A stretch of 64,000 nt of DNA from Mycolicibacterium rhodesiae JS60 (GTDB lineage Bacteria; Actinomycetota; Actinomycetes; Mycobacteriales; Mycobacteriaceae): contig AGIQ01000003.1 in NCBI GenBank assembly GCA_000230935.2, positions 620,001-684,000 on the forward strand. The letters run 5' to 3'. Of the stretch, positions 8,225 through 16,661 are shown in pieces. Under the pieces are notes generated by a model that made no database searches, was not told the DNA's origin, and saw only the letters and a program-made list of their open reading frames with translations. Within the stretch, counting starts at the first letter, position 1; each line of letters begins with the position of its first letter. The position numbers were made by a program, and so were the translations under genes.

Positions 8225-9211
8225 CTATCGGGTTCCGCCCTTGGCCAATTCGGCCACGGCGTCGATATTGGACTTGTCGATGAAGGACGGCCCGGTCAGC
8301 GTCGGCTGATTGCCACCAATGATGTTCTTGTTGTTCAGGTAGAGCCACAGCGAGTCGACAGCCAGATATCCCTGCAGATACGGCTGCTGGTCGACGGCCC
8401 ATTGCACGTCGCCCTTCTGGATCGCGTCGACCAACGCCGCGTTGGTGTCGAAGGTGGCCACCTTGGCATTGCTGGCCGCGTTCTTGACCGATTGGACGGC
8501 CGTCAGCGCGAACGGCGCACCGAGTGTCAGGATCGTGTCAATGGCCGGATCCTGTTGCAGCTTGGCGGTGATCGTCGACTCCACCGACGGCATGTCCTTG
8601 CCATTGACGTTGAGCACCTCGGTAGCCGGGAAGGTGTTCTTCACTCCGGCGCAGCGCGCCTCGAGGTCCACGTGGCCCTGTTCTTGGATCACACATATGA
8701 CCTTCTTGGCGCCGTCGGATTGCAGCCGCTTACCGGCCTCCTGTCCGGCGATGTAGCCGTCCTGTCCGAAGTATTCCTTGACCCCCATTGCCTGCCAGGC
8801 GTCCAGCCCGGCGTTGAAGGCGACGACGGGGATCCCCTTGGATTCGGCGGCCTCGACGGCAGCCTTCATCGCGTCCGGCTTGGCGAGCGTCACCGCGATG
8901 CCCTTCACACCGCTGTCGATGGCGCTCTGGACGAGGTTCGCTTGATTGGGCGCCTCGGGATCGCTGGAGTAGCGAAGCTCAATGTTGTCTTTCTTCGCGG
9001 CCGTCTCGGCACCCTTGCGGACCAGGTCCCAGAACGAGTCGCCGGGCGCCTCATGGGTGATCATCGCGATGGTCATCCGGGGGGTGTCGACGGTGCCGCC
9101 GCCGGAACCTGCGCCGTTGTCCCGCGGCTTACCGCCGGTGGCCGAACAGGCAGCCAGCCCGATGACAAGCACTCCCGCGCTTGCCGTGGCCGCTAGCCGA
9201 GTGAACTTCAT
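8225..9211 (-). CDS. Sugar/polyol-binding lipoprotein of the ABC importer
   Basis: The 328-residue protein starts with a lipoprotein signal ending in GLAAC, so Cys22 would be lipidated. A periplasmic-binding-protein domain of the ribose/inositol type follows: APGDSFWDLVRKGAETAAKK, DSGVKGIAVTLAKPDAMK and VVAFNAG. It should deliver substrate to the permease encoded 18 bp downstream. The start ATG 9211 lies about 40 bp downstream of a putative promoter (9255-9281). The -35 part of that promoter is covered by the same operator found at the iolC promoter, supporting a role in inositol uptake. The exact ligand is inference. Confidence 0.9.
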   Translation of the reverse strand: MKFTRLAATASAGVLVIGLAACSATGGKPRDNGAGSGGGTVDTPRMTIAMITHEAPGDSFWDLVRKGAETAAKKDNIELRYSSDPEAPNQANLVQSAIDSGVKGIAVTLAKPDAMKAAVEAAESKGIPVVAFNAGLDAWQAMGVKEYFGQDGYIAGQEAGKRLQSDGAKKVICVIQEQGHVDLEARCAGVKNTFPATEVLNVNGKDMPSVESTITAKLQQDPAIDTILTLGAPFALTAVQSVKNAASNAKVATFDTNAALVDAIQKGDVQWAVDQQPYLQGYLAVDSLWLYLNNKNIIGGNQPTLTGPSFIDKSNIDAVAELAKGGTR

Positions 9212-9254
9212 GACGACTCCTTGTCCATCGCGCACGACACGCTGATCCCTCGAT

Positions 9255-9281
9255 GTAATACGGCTCACAGCCGAAAGTCAA
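9255..9281 (-). promoter_or_regulatory. Putative promoter of the ABC importer operon
   Basis: On the minus strand TTGACT (9281-9276) and TATTAC (9260-9255) form -35/-10-like boxes with a short 15-bp spacer. TTACAT, two bases further on, gives a 17-bp spacer instead. The -35 box is the end of the operator at 9277-9297. Confidence 0.45.
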
Positions 9282-9297
9282 GACTTTGTTCGGACAT
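9277..9297. promoter_or_regulatory. Predicted GntR/IolR operator, copy 1 (importer promoter)
   Basis: Read on the minus strand, this 21-bp site follows ATGTC-N-G-R-ACAAAGT-N-TTGAC and matches the copy at 10976-10996 at 18 of 21 positions. Its final TTGAC coincides with the -35 box of the ABC importer promoter. It lies between the importer operon and the divergent hydroxypyruvate-isomerase-like gene. The GntR-type product of 10174-10905 is the obvious candidate binder. Confidence 0.65.
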
Positions 9298-9329
9298 TAG
9301 GACCGCATGTCAAATGCTAGGGTGCTGCC

Positions 9330-10103
9330 ATGAGCGGCTTTGAACTGGCGGTCTGCGCAGAGATGGTGTTTCGCGATCTGCCGATCCTCGAGCGCGTGCG
9401 GCGCATCGACGAGTTCGGTTTCGCAGTCGAGATCTGGAGCTGGCACGACAAGGACCTGGCGGCGCTGGCACACACCGGGGCGCGGTTCTCGTCGATGACG
9501 GGTTACCTGCACGGCGATCTGATCGATCCGGCAAGCGCGGACGAAGTGGTCCGGACCGCCGAATTGAGCATCAAAGCGGCTGAGACACTGGGTGTTCCGC
9601 GGTTGAATCTGCACACCGCCGAGCTCGTGGACGGCCAGGCTGCCCGCCCGCGACAGCGGGCTACCGGCCAGATGTGGCTGACGGCGCACCGCACGCTGGA
9701 GCAGATCGGCAAACTCGGCGCCGCCGCGGGCGTGACCTTCTGTGTGGAGAACCTCAACACGATCGTCGACCATCCCGGTGTCCCGCTGGCCCGCGCCAAG
9801 GACACCCTGGCGCTCGTCGAGGGAGTCGGCCATCCGAATGTCAAGATGATGCTCGACCTCTACCACGCCCAGATCGGCGAGGGGAATCTCGTGGAGCTGG
9901 TCCGCCGATGCGGTGAAGCGATCGGCGAGATCCAGGTGGCCGACGTCCCCGGCCGTTGCGAACCCGGCACCGGCGAGATCCACTACCCCGCTATCGCGAC
10001 GGCACTACGCGAGATGGGCTACACCGGCCCGATCGGCCTGGAGGCATGGGCTTCGGGCGACAGTGAGAAGGCGCTGGCGGCCTTCCGCGCAGCGTTTTCC
10101 TAG
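9330..10103 (+). CDS. Hydroxypyruvate isomerase-like TIM-barrel protein
   Basis: The 257-residue protein shows the Hyi/OtnI-type blocks FCVENLNTIVDHPG, MMLDLYHAQIGEGN and IQVADVPGRCEPGTGEI, containing the Glu, Asp/His and Glu residues that bind metal and substrate in this family. It would interconvert a small hydroxy-keto acid and an aldehyde, or epimerise a related sugar acid. It is divergent from the inositol-type importer and shares the 9277-9297 operator region, so it may be co-regulated. The UxuA/IolE-like superfamily is broad, so the physiological substrate remains open. Confidence 0.75.
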   Translation: MSGFELAVCAEMVFRDLPILERVRRIDEFGFAVEIWSWHDKDLAALAHTGARFSSMTGYLHGDLIDPASADEVVRTAELSIKAAETLGVPRLNLHTAELVDGQAARPRQRATGQMWLTAHRTLEQIGKLGAAAGVTFCVENLNTIVDHPGVPLARAKDTLALVEGVGHPNVKMMLDLYHAQIGEGNLVELVRRCGEAIGEIQVADVPGRCEPGTGEIHYPAIATALREMGYTGPIGLEAWASGDSEKALAAFRAAFS

Positions 10104-10165
10104 CGCGAGCAGACAGAAAATCCCCCGACACGCCGAGCGTTCGGGGGAGTTTCCGTCTGCTCGCG
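10104..10165. terminator. Long inverted-repeat bidirectional terminator, copy 1
   Basis: The left arm at 10104-10128 starts CGCGAGCAGAC and ends TCCCCCGA. The right arm at 10141-10165 is its near-perfect reverse complement, TCGGGGGAG... to ...GTCTGCTCGCG. The unpaired bases between the arms contain CACGCCGAGCGT. It starts directly after the TAG of the plus gene and ends 8 bp before the minus GntR gene stop. It therefore serves two convergent genes. A related element lies at 42152-42215. Confidence 0.8.
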
Positions 10166-10173
10166 GGAGGACC

Positions 10174-10905
10174 TCAGCGGTCGACGAGCGTGGTGTCGAA
10201 GTAGTACCGGGAGGCCCGATAGCAATGCGTACCGAACTCGACCGCACGTCCGGAATCGTCGAACGCGGTGCGATCCATGGTCAGCAGCGGGGCGCCGGGC
10301 TTCTCGTCGAGCAGCCGGGCTTCGCTGCGGGTGGCAGCCTTGGCGCCGATACGCTGGCTGGCCAGCCGGATGTGCACGCCGCGGGCACGCAACGATTGGT
10401 AAAGGCCGCTGCGCTCGAGTTCCTCGGCGTCCGGGGCGATCTCGACCGGGAGGTAGTTGATCATCAGGGCCAGCGGCTCACCGTTGGCGCACCGCAGCCG
10501 CTTGATACAGACGACCTCACGGTCTTCGGCCAGGCTGAGTTCGCGAGCGACGTCATCGCCAGGCGGGCCGACGTGATACTCCAGCAGCTGGGTAGTCGGC
10601 TCCTGGCCGGCCCGGGACAAGTCGTCGAACAAGCTGGTCAACTCGACGCGCCGGTGCACCGGATTCTGGACGACCTGGGTTCCGACGCCGCGCTTGCGAA
10701 CCAGCAAGCCCTTGTCGACGAGCTCCTGGATCGCACGTCGGGTGGTGGGCCGCGACAGGGTCAGCCGGCTGGCCAATGCCAGCTCATTCTCGAATCGATC
10801 GCCGGGTGCGAGTTCGCCACTGCGGATGGCGGCCTCGATGGCCTGGGCAAGCTGATAGTAGAGGGGAACAGGGCTTGACCTGTCCAGTTCAACCGCCAAC
10901 GGCAC
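10174..10905 (-). CDS. GntR/HutC-family (UTRA) regulator, probable IolR-type
   Basis: The 243-residue protein has an N-terminal winged helix (PLYYQLAQAIEAAIRSGELA, ENELALASRLTLSRPTTRRA, LLVRKRGVGTQVV) followed by a UTRA ligand domain ending in SRYYFDTTLV. I chose GTG 10905 because GGAG sits five bases upstream and the length fits the family. The longer open frame adds unsupported residues. The gene is divergent from iolC, and the 21-bp motif at 10976-10996 lies in the shared promoter region. It probably represses the iol operon and importer until an inositol-derived ligand appears. Corynebacterial IolR is also a GntR protein. Confidence 0.85.
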   Translation of the reverse strand: MPLAVELDRSSPVPLYYQLAQAIEAAIRSGELAPGDRFENELALASRLTLSRPTTRRAIQELVDKGLLVRKRGVGTQVVQNPVHRRVELTSLFDDLSRAGQEPTTQLLEYHVGPPGDDVARELSLAEDREVVCIKRLRCANGEPLALMINYLPVEIAPDAEELERSGLYQSLRARGVHIRLASQRIGAKAATRSEARLLDEKPGAPLLTMDRTAFDDSGRAVEFGTHCYRASRYYFDTTLVDR

Positions 10906-10975
10906 ATCGACTCCGATCTCGAACTCGAAACCCCAACAGTAGCTGAAGTCTAACACCCATTGACCAAAAGATAGA

Positions 10976-10996
10976 ATGTCAGGACAAAGTATTGAC
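10976..10996. promoter_or_regulatory. Predicted GntR/IolR operator, copy 2 (iolC promoter)
   Basis: This plus-strand site follows ATGTC-N-G-R-ACAAAGT-N-TTGAC. It includes the small palindrome TGTCAGGACA at 10977-10986, and its last five bases form the -35 box of the iolC promoter. It is 18/21 identical to the site at the importer promoter. The same orientation relative to the -35 box in both places points to a common repressor. Confidence 0.65.
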
Positions 10997-11020
10997 AAGC
11001 CCTGTGGCTCGGGGCACAGT
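10992..11020 (+). promoter_or_regulatory. Putative iolC operon promoter
   Basis: A perfect TTGACA at 10992-10997 is followed 17 bp later by a poor -10 (CACAGT, 11015-11020). The start codon of iolC lies about 40 bp downstream. The -35 overlaps the operator. The weak -10 makes the exact transcription start uncertain. Confidence 0.45.
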
Positions 11021-11057
11021 CGTAACAAGTCCCCATCGAGCCCTGAAGAGAGCTGCC

Positions 11058-12029
11058 GTGACTGCTACCCCACCATTCGACGTACTCGCCATCGGGCGCA
11101 GTGGTGTCGACATCTATCCGCTCCAGGTCGGCGTCGGCCTCGAGCACGTGGAGTCGTTCGGTAAGTTCCTCGGCGGCAGCGCGGCCAACGTCGCCGTCGC
11201 CGCCGCCCGCCTCGGTGACCAGACCGCATTGATCTCCGGAGTCGGGGCAGACCCGTTCGGCCGCTATGTCCGCGCCGAACTAGACCGCCTGGGTGTGGAC
11301 AACCGCTTCGTGAACATCCACCCGGAATACCCGACGCCGGTGACGTTCTGCGAGATCTTCCCGCCCGACGATTTCCCGCTGTATTTCTACCGCAAGCCCA
11401 GCGCACCCGATCTCCAGATCGACGCCGGCGAGCTCGACCTCGCCGCGATCCGCGACGCCCGGCTGTACTGGTCGACGGTCACCGGACTGTCCGAAGAGCC
11501 AAGTCGCAGTGCGCATTTCACTGCATGGGAGGCCAGGGGGCGCGCACCGCTGACGGTGCTGGACCTCGACTACCGACCGATGTTCTGGGACTCCCCCGCG
11601 GCGGCGTCCGCGCAGGTTCACCGCGCGCTGGCCCATGTCACGGTGGCGGTCGGCAACCGGGAAGAGTGCGAGATCGCCGTTGGCGAGACCAACCCGCACA
11701 AGGCCGCTGACGCGCTGCTGGATCTTGGCGTGCAGCTGGCGATCGTCAAGCAGGGGCCGCGCGGCGTGCTGGGCAAGACCAAAAGCGCATCGGTGACGGT
11801 GCCGCCAGTCGACGTCGACGTGGTCAACGGCCTCGGCGCAGGCGACAGTTTCGGCGGCAGCCTGTGCCATGGGCTGCTGCACGACTGGCCGCTGGAGAAG
11901 ACGCTGCGTTACGCCAACGCCGCGGGCGCGATCGTCGCATCGCGGCTGGAGTGTTCGACGGCGATGCCGACGGCCGCCGAGGTGGCAGCACTGGCCGAGC
12001 AGACCGCAGTGGAGGCCGTCAATGTCTAG
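11058..12029 (+). CDS. iolC: 5-dehydro-2-deoxygluconokinase
   Basis: The 323-residue PfkB-family kinase has the N-terminal motif FLGGSAANVAVAAARLG (around residue 40) and the C-terminal NGLGAGDSFGG with catalytic Asp263. It would phosphorylate 2-deoxy-5-keto-gluconate in the cytosol to the 6-phosphate. The GTG start at 11058 is preceded by AAGAGAG. The frame is open back to 10992, but those residues lie over the predicted promoter. It is first in a tightly packed operon with all other inositol genes and overlaps the next gene by 8 bp. The predicted operator at 10976-10996 would control it. Confidence 0.92.
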   Translation: MTATPPFDVLAIGRSGVDIYPLQVGVGLEHVESFGKFLGGSAANVAVAAARLGDQTALISGVGADPFGRYVRAELDRLGVDNRFVNIHPEYPTPVTFCEIFPPDDFPLYFYRKPSAPDLQIDAGELDLAAIRDARLYWSTVTGLSEEPSRSAHFTAWEARGRAPLTVLDLDYRPMFWDSPAAASAQVHRALAHVTVAVGNREECEIAVGETNPHKAADALLDLGVQLAIVKQGPRGVLGKTKSASVTVPPVDVDVVNGLGAGDSFGGSLCHGLLHDWPLEKTLRYANAAGAIVASRLECSTAMPTAAEVAALAEQTAVEAVNV

Positions 12030-12900
12030 CCCCTGCAAGGATTACGCCGACGTCACCGAGCTGCGTGCGGCCGATCCCGCCGCGATCGCACGGGCGTGGC
12101 AGAACCGGACCACCCGCCCGGCGGTGCGCGGCAACGGACGGCTGATGATCGTCGCGGCCGACCATCCGGCCCGCGGCGCGCTGGCCGTCGGCTCGCGTCC
12201 CACCGCGATGAACAGCCGCACCGATCTGCTCGACCGGCTGCGCACCGCGCTGGCCGACCCCGGCGTCGACGGGGTGCTGGCCACCTCCGACATCCTCGAC
12301 GACCTGCTGCTGCTCGGTGCCCTCGAGGACAAGGTGGTGTTCTCGTCGATGAACCGGGGCGGGCTGGCCGGCGCGTGTTTCGAGCTCGACGACCGGATGA
12401 CCGCCGCCACCGCCGAGTCCACCGCCGCAGCGAAGATGAACGGCGGAAAGATGTTGTGCCGCATCGACCTCGACGATCCGGGCACGGTATCCACGCTGGC
12501 CGCGTGTGCACAGGCCGTCGACGCGCTGGCCGCACACGGACTGATCGCGATGGTCGAGCCGTTCCTATCCAGCCGGGTCGACGGCAGAGTCCGCAACGAT
12601 CTGAGCCCGGATGCGGTGATCAAGTCCATTCACATCAGCCAGGGCCTCGGGTCCACCTCGGCCTACACCTGGATGAAGCTGCCCGTCGTCGCTGAAATGG
12701 ACAGGGTGATGGACTCCACCACATTGCCAACCCTCCTCTTGGGCGGCGACCCCGCCGATCCCGACGAGGCCTTCGCCAGCTGGGAGAAAGCGCTGTCACT
12801 GCCGTCGGTGCGCGGCCTGATCGTCGGTCGGACCCTGCTCTACCCGGCCGACGACGATGTGAGTTCCGCCGTGGCGACCGCCGTCTCGATGGTGAGGTGA
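12022..12900 (+). CDS. Cgl0159-like (beta/alpha)8 protein, candidate aldolase of inositol catabolism
   Basis: This 292-residue protein belongs to a family found between iolC and iolA/iolB in actinobacterial inositol clusters. The segments MIVAADHPARGAL (Asp47), KMNGGKMLCRIDLDD (Lys143) and STSAYTWMKLPVV (Lys219) fit a DeoC/LacD-like class I aldolase barrel in which a lysine could form a Schiff base. No IolJ-type class II aldolase is present in the window. This gene is therefore the best candidate to split 2-deoxy-5-keto-gluconate 6-phosphate into dihydroxyacetone phosphate and malonate semialdehyde. It overlaps iolC and starts after GGAGG. The aldolase activity is inference. Confidence 0.75.
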   Translation: MSSPCKDYADVTELRAADPAAIARAWQNRTTRPAVRGNGRLMIVAADHPARGALAVGSRPTAMNSRTDLLDRLRTALADPGVDGVLATSDILDDLLLLGALEDKVVFSSMNRGGLAGACFELDDRMTAATAESTAAAKMNGGKMLCRIDLDDPGTVSTLAACAQAVDALAAHGLIAMVEPFLSSRVDGRVRNDLSPDAVIKSIHISQGLGSTSAYTWMKLPVVAEMDRVMDSTTLPTLLLGGDPADPDEAFASWEKALSLPSVRGLIVGRTLLYPADDDVSSAVATAVSMVR

Positions 12901-12904
12901 ACCG

Positions 12905-13777
12905 GTGCACAGCAAGTACTACATTCCAGCGCGCAGCGCGCAGCTGCCGTTGACCGTCGACGTCACGCCGGAGTCGGCCGGCTGGGCCGAATCCTCCCTG
13001 CAGGTCCTCGAACTCGACGACAGCCAGAGCGCCGAGCTGCACACCCGTGACACCGAGGTGATGATTCTGCCGCTGGCCGGTGGGGGCACCGTCACGTGCG
13101 CCGGTCAGGTGTTCGAACTGTCGCGGCGTGAATCGGTCTTCGATGGTCCCGCCGACATGGTGTACCTCGGTATCGGCCAGGAGTACACCATCGCCGGCGA
13201 GGGCCGGTTCGCGATCTGCGGCGCCCGCGCCACGACTTCGTTCCCGAACCGCCGGGTGGCCGCCGCCGACGTGGCCGTGGAGCTGCGCGGGGCAGGCAAC
13301 TGCAGCCGCCAGGTGCACAACTTCGGCACCGCAACGACGTTCGAGGCCGACTCACTGATCGCCTGCGAGGTGATCACCCCCGGCGGCAACTGGTCGAGTT
13401 ATCCCGCGCACAAGCACGAGGAGAACACCGACGTCGAGACCCAGCTGGAGGAGATCTACTACTTCGAGATCGCCGACAGCCCGGCGGGCACCCCCGGTTT
13501 CGGCTACCACCGGGTGTACGGCACTCCGCAGCGCCCGATCGAGGTGCTCGAAGAGGTCCGCTCCGGTGACGTGGTGCTGGTGCCGCACGGCTACCACGGC
13601 CCGTCCATCGCCGCGCCCGGTCACCACATGTACTACCTCAACGTGATGGCCGGCTCCGGGCCGAACCGGGCCTGGCTGATCTGCGACGACCCCAACCACA
13701 CCTGGCTGCGCGGCAGCTGGGAGCACCAGGAGATCGACCCGCGGCTGCCCATGGGCGGCCCTTCCCAAGGAGCCTGA
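12905..13777 (+). CDS. iolB: 5-deoxy-glucuronate isomerase
   Basis: The 290-residue bicupin protein carries the metal-binding block YPAHKHEEN..TQLEEIYYFE typical of IolB and the later VLVPHGYHGPSIAAPGHHMYYLN block. It converts 5-deoxy-glucuronate to 2-deoxy-5-keto-gluconate. Start GTG 12905 follows GAGG and lies 4 bp after the preceding stop. Length and motifs match the family. It sits between the Cgl0159-like gene and iolD in a continuous operon. Confidence 0.94.
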   Translation: MHSKYYIPARSAQLPLTVDVTPESAGWAESSLQVLELDDSQSAELHTRDTEVMILPLAGGGTVTCAGQVFELSRRESVFDGPADMVYLGIGQEYTIAGEGRFAICGARATTSFPNRRVAAADVAVELRGAGNCSRQVHNFGTATTFEADSLIACEVITPGGNWSSYPAHKHEENTDVETQLEEIYYFEIADSPAGTPGFGYHRVYGTPQRPIEVLEEVRSGDVVLVPHGYHGPSIAAPGHHMYYLNVMAGSGPNRAWLICDDPNHTWLRGSWEHQEIDPRLPMGGPSQGA

Positions 13778-13779
13778 CC

Positions 13780-15738
13780 GTGGTATCCACCGCGCCGAAG
13801 TCGACCGAGAAACTGGCCGACTCCGAAGCCACCGTGCGACTCACCGTGGCGCAGGCCACGATTCGGTTCCTGGCCAACCAGTACGTCGAGCGTGACGGGC
13901 TGCGCACCAAGTTCTTCGCCGGGTGCCTCGGCATCTTCGGCCACGGCAACGTGGCCGGGCTCGGCCAGGCGCTGCTGCAGGACGAAATAGAAGCGGCCGA
14001 GTCGAGTCCGCGCCGCGAGCCCGGCCTGAAATATGTGCTGGGCCGCAACGAGCAGGCCATGGTCCACACCGCGGTCGCCTACGCCCGCCAGACCGACCGG
14101 CTCGAGGCCTGGGCGGTCACCGCCAGCGTCGGCCCCGGCTCCACCAACATGCTGACCGGCGCCGCACTGGCCACGATCAACCGGCTACCGGTACTGCTGC
14201 TGCCGGCCGACACGTTCGCCACCCGCGTCAGCTCGCCCGTACTGCAGGAACTCGAGCTGCCGTCATCGGGCGACGTGACGGTCAACGACGCGTTCAAACC
14301 GCTGTCCCGCTACTTCGACCGGGTGTGGCGGCCCGAACAGCTGCCCGCGGCCCTGCTGGGCGCCATGCGCGTGCTCACCGATCCCGTCGAGACCGGTGCG
14401 GCGACGGTGTCGATCCCCCAGGACGTGCAGGCCGAGGCACACGACTGGCCCGAATCGCTGTTCGCCGCACGCACCTGGTACGTCGGTCGCCCGCTACCCG
14501 AGCGGTCGGCGATCGCCCGCGCGGCGCAGATCATCGCCGCGGCGCGCCAGCCGCTGATCGTGGCCGGCGGCGGGGTGCACTACTCGGAGGCCGAAGAGGC
14601 GTTGGCGGCGTTCTGCGAGCGGACCGGTATCCCGGTCGCCGAAACCCAGGCCGGCAAGGGTTCGCTTCGCTTCGACCACCCGCAATCGGTCGGGGCCGTG
14701 GGGTCCACCGGCACCACCGCCGCCAACGCGCTGGCCGCCGAAGCTGATGTCGTCATCGGGATCGGAACCCGCTACAGCGATTTCACCTCGGCGTCGCGCA
14801 CTGCGTTCAACAACCCGCACGTCCGCTTCGTCAACATCAACGTCGCGTCGCTGGACTCCGTCAAGCAGGGCGGGGTCAGCGTCGTATCGGATGCCCGCGA
14901 AGCACTCGAAGCGCTGGCGGGTGCTCTGGACGGCTATGCCGTTGGCACCGAATACCGTTCCCGGATAGCCGAACTGGCTCAGGACTGGGATGAGACCGTG
15001 TCCGCGGCGTACGCGTGCTCAGATGGTGACGCGGCGTTGAACCAGAACCAGGTCATCGGTCTGGTCAACACGCTTTCGGACCCGCGCGACGTCGTCGTGT
15101 GCGCCGCCGGGTCCATGCCAGGGGATCTGCACAAGCTGTGGCGCACCCGCGATCGCAAGGGCTACCACGTCGAATACGGCTATTCCTGCATGGGTTACGA
15201 GATCGCCGGCGGGATCGGCGTGCGGATGGCCGCACCCGACCGCGACGTGTTCATCATGGTCGGCGACGGCTCGTACCTGATGATGGCGACCGAGCTGGTC
15301 ACCGCCGTCCAAGAGGGCGTCAAAGTCATCCCGATTCTTGTGCAGAACCACGGATTCGCCTCCATCGGAGGCCTTTCCGAGTCGCTCGGTTCGCAGCGGT
15401 TCGGCACTTCCTACCGGTACCGCAGCGGCGACGGCCGGCTCGACGGCGACAAACTGCCCGTCGATCTCGCCGCCAACGCCGCCAGCCTGGGTGCCGATGT
15501 CATCAAGGTCAGCACCGCCGCGGAATTCGCCGACGCGGTCAAGACGGCCAAGGCCGCCGACACCGTCACCGTGATTCATGTCGAGACCGATCCCCTGATC
15601 TACGCACCCGACAGCCAGTCCTGGTGGGACGTGCCGGTCAGCGAGGTCTCCAGTCTGGAATCCACCCAGACCGCCTACCGACGGTATGCGGACTGGAAGA
15701 AAGTCCAGCGCCCCCTTGTCAATCCGTCAGAACGCTAA
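13780..15738 (+). CDS. iolD: 3D-(3,5/4)-trihydroxycyclohexane-1,2-dione hydrolase, ThDP-dependent
   Basis: The 652-residue enzyme has the acetolactate-synthase-like fold. An N-terminal pyrimidine-binding domain contains the catalytic Glu region LGRNEQAMVHTAVAYA, the middle domain includes the PLIVAGGGVHYSEAEEAL segment, and the C-terminal ThDP motif is VGDGSYLMMATELVTA ending near QNHGF. It opens the cyclic dione to 5-deoxy-glucuronate. GTG 13780 is preceded by AAGGAG and starts 2 bp after iolB. Length agrees with IolD. Confidence 0.95.
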   Translation: MVSTAPKSTEKLADSEATVRLTVAQATIRFLANQYVERDGLRTKFFAGCLGIFGHGNVAGLGQALLQDEIEAAESSPRREPGLKYVLGRNEQAMVHTAVAYARQTDRLEAWAVTASVGPGSTNMLTGAALATINRLPVLLLPADTFATRVSSPVLQELELPSSGDVTVNDAFKPLSRYFDRVWRPEQLPAALLGAMRVLTDPVETGAATVSIPQDVQAEAHDWPESLFAARTWYVGRPLPERSAIARAAQIIAAARQPLIVAGGGVHYSEAEEALAAFCERTGIPVAETQAGKGSLRFDHPQSVGAVGSTGTTAANALAAEADVVIGIGTRYSDFTSASRTAFNNPHVRFVNINVASLDSVKQGGVSVVSDAREALEALAGALDGYAVGTEYRSRIAELAQDWDETVSAAYACSDGDAALNQNQVIGLVNTLSDPRDVVVCAAGSMPGDLHKLWRTRDRKGYHVEYGYSCMGYEIAGGIGVRMAAPDRDVFIMVGDGSYLMMATELVTAVQEGVKVIPILVQNHGFASIGGLSESLGSQRFGTSYRYRSGDGRLDGDKLPVDLAANAASLGADVIKVSTAAEFADAVKTAKAADTVTVIHVETDPLIYAPDSQSWWDVPVSEVSSLESTQTAYRRYADWKKVQRPLVNPSER

Positions 15739-15747
15739 GAGGACACC

Positions 15748-16653
15748 GTGAGCACCATTCTCGTCGGGTCCGCCCCCGACTCCTGGGGTGTGTGGTTCCC
15801 CGACGATCCACAGCAGACGCCCTACACCCGCTTCCTTGACGAGGTCGCCGCCGCCGGTTACCAGTGGATCGAGCTGGGCCCGTTCGGCTACCTGCCGACC
15901 GACCCCAAGCGGCTCTCCGATGAGCTGGCGGCCCGCAGTTTGAAACTGTCGGCCGGCACGGTCTTCGAGCATCTGCACCAGGATGATTCGTGGGACTCAG
16001 TGTGGAAGCAGATCGAAGATGTCGCGAAACTGACTGCCGCCGTGGGCGGTAAGCACGTCGTGGTCATCCCGGATATGTGGCGCGATCCGTCCTCGGGTGC
16101 GGTACTGGAGGACCGCACGCTGACACCCGGGCAGTGGCGCAAGAAGACCCACGGCATGAACGAACTGGGCAAAGCGATGTTCGAGCAGTACGGGGTTCGG
16201 GCGCAGTACCACCCGCACGCCGACAGTCACGTCGACACCGAGGAGAACGTGTACCGATTCCTCGACGGCACCGACGGCGAGTTCGTCAACCTGTGCCTGG
16301 ACACCGGGCACATCTCCTACTGCGGCGGCGACAACATCGCGATCATCCGGCGCGCCCCCGAGCGCATCGGCTATCTGCACCTCAAGCAGGTCGACCCCGA
16401 CGTGCGCGCGAAGGTCGAGGCCGAGGACCTGCCGTTCGGTGAGGCCGTCCAGCTCGGCGCGATGACCGAGCCCCCGCGCGGAATCCCGGATATGCCAGCG
16501 CTTCTCGCCGAGATCGAGAAGCTCGGTATCGACGTGTTCGCGATCGTCGAGCAGGACATGTACCCCTGCGAGGTCGACGCACCGCTGCCGATCGCCAAGC
16601 GCACCCAGAAATACCTGGGCTCCTGTGGCATCCCGTCCGTTCGTTTCAACTAG
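15748..16653 (+). CDS. iolE: Inosose dehydratase (myo-inosose-2 dehydratase)
   Basis: The 301-residue TIM-barrel protein has the IolE blocks SAPDSWGVWFPDDP, IELGPFGYLPTDP, YHPHADSHVDTEE, CLDTGHISYCGGD, YLHLKQVDPDVR and AIVEQDM, supplying the metal-binding Glu, His and Asp residues. It dehydrates 2-keto-myo-inositol to the trione/dione intermediate used by IolD. GTG 15748 has AGAGGA upstream and begins 9 bp after iolD. It is distinct from the shorter paralogue at 3921-4802. Confidence 0.93.
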   Translation: MSTILVGSAPDSWGVWFPDDPQQTPYTRFLDEVAAAGYQWIELGPFGYLPTDPKRLSDELAARSLKLSAGTVFEHLHQDDSWDSVWKQIEDVAKLTAAVGGKHVVVIPDMWRDPSSGAVLEDRTLTPGQWRKKTHGMNELGKAMFEQYGVRAQYHPHADSHVDTEENVYRFLDGTDGEFVNLCLDTGHISYCGGDNIAIIRRAPERIGYLHLKQVDPDVRAKVEAEDLPFGEAVQLGAMTEPPRGIPDMPALLAEIEKLGIDVFAIVEQDMYPCEVDAPLPIAKRTQKYLGSCGIPSVRFN

Positions 16654-16661
16654 GAGACACG

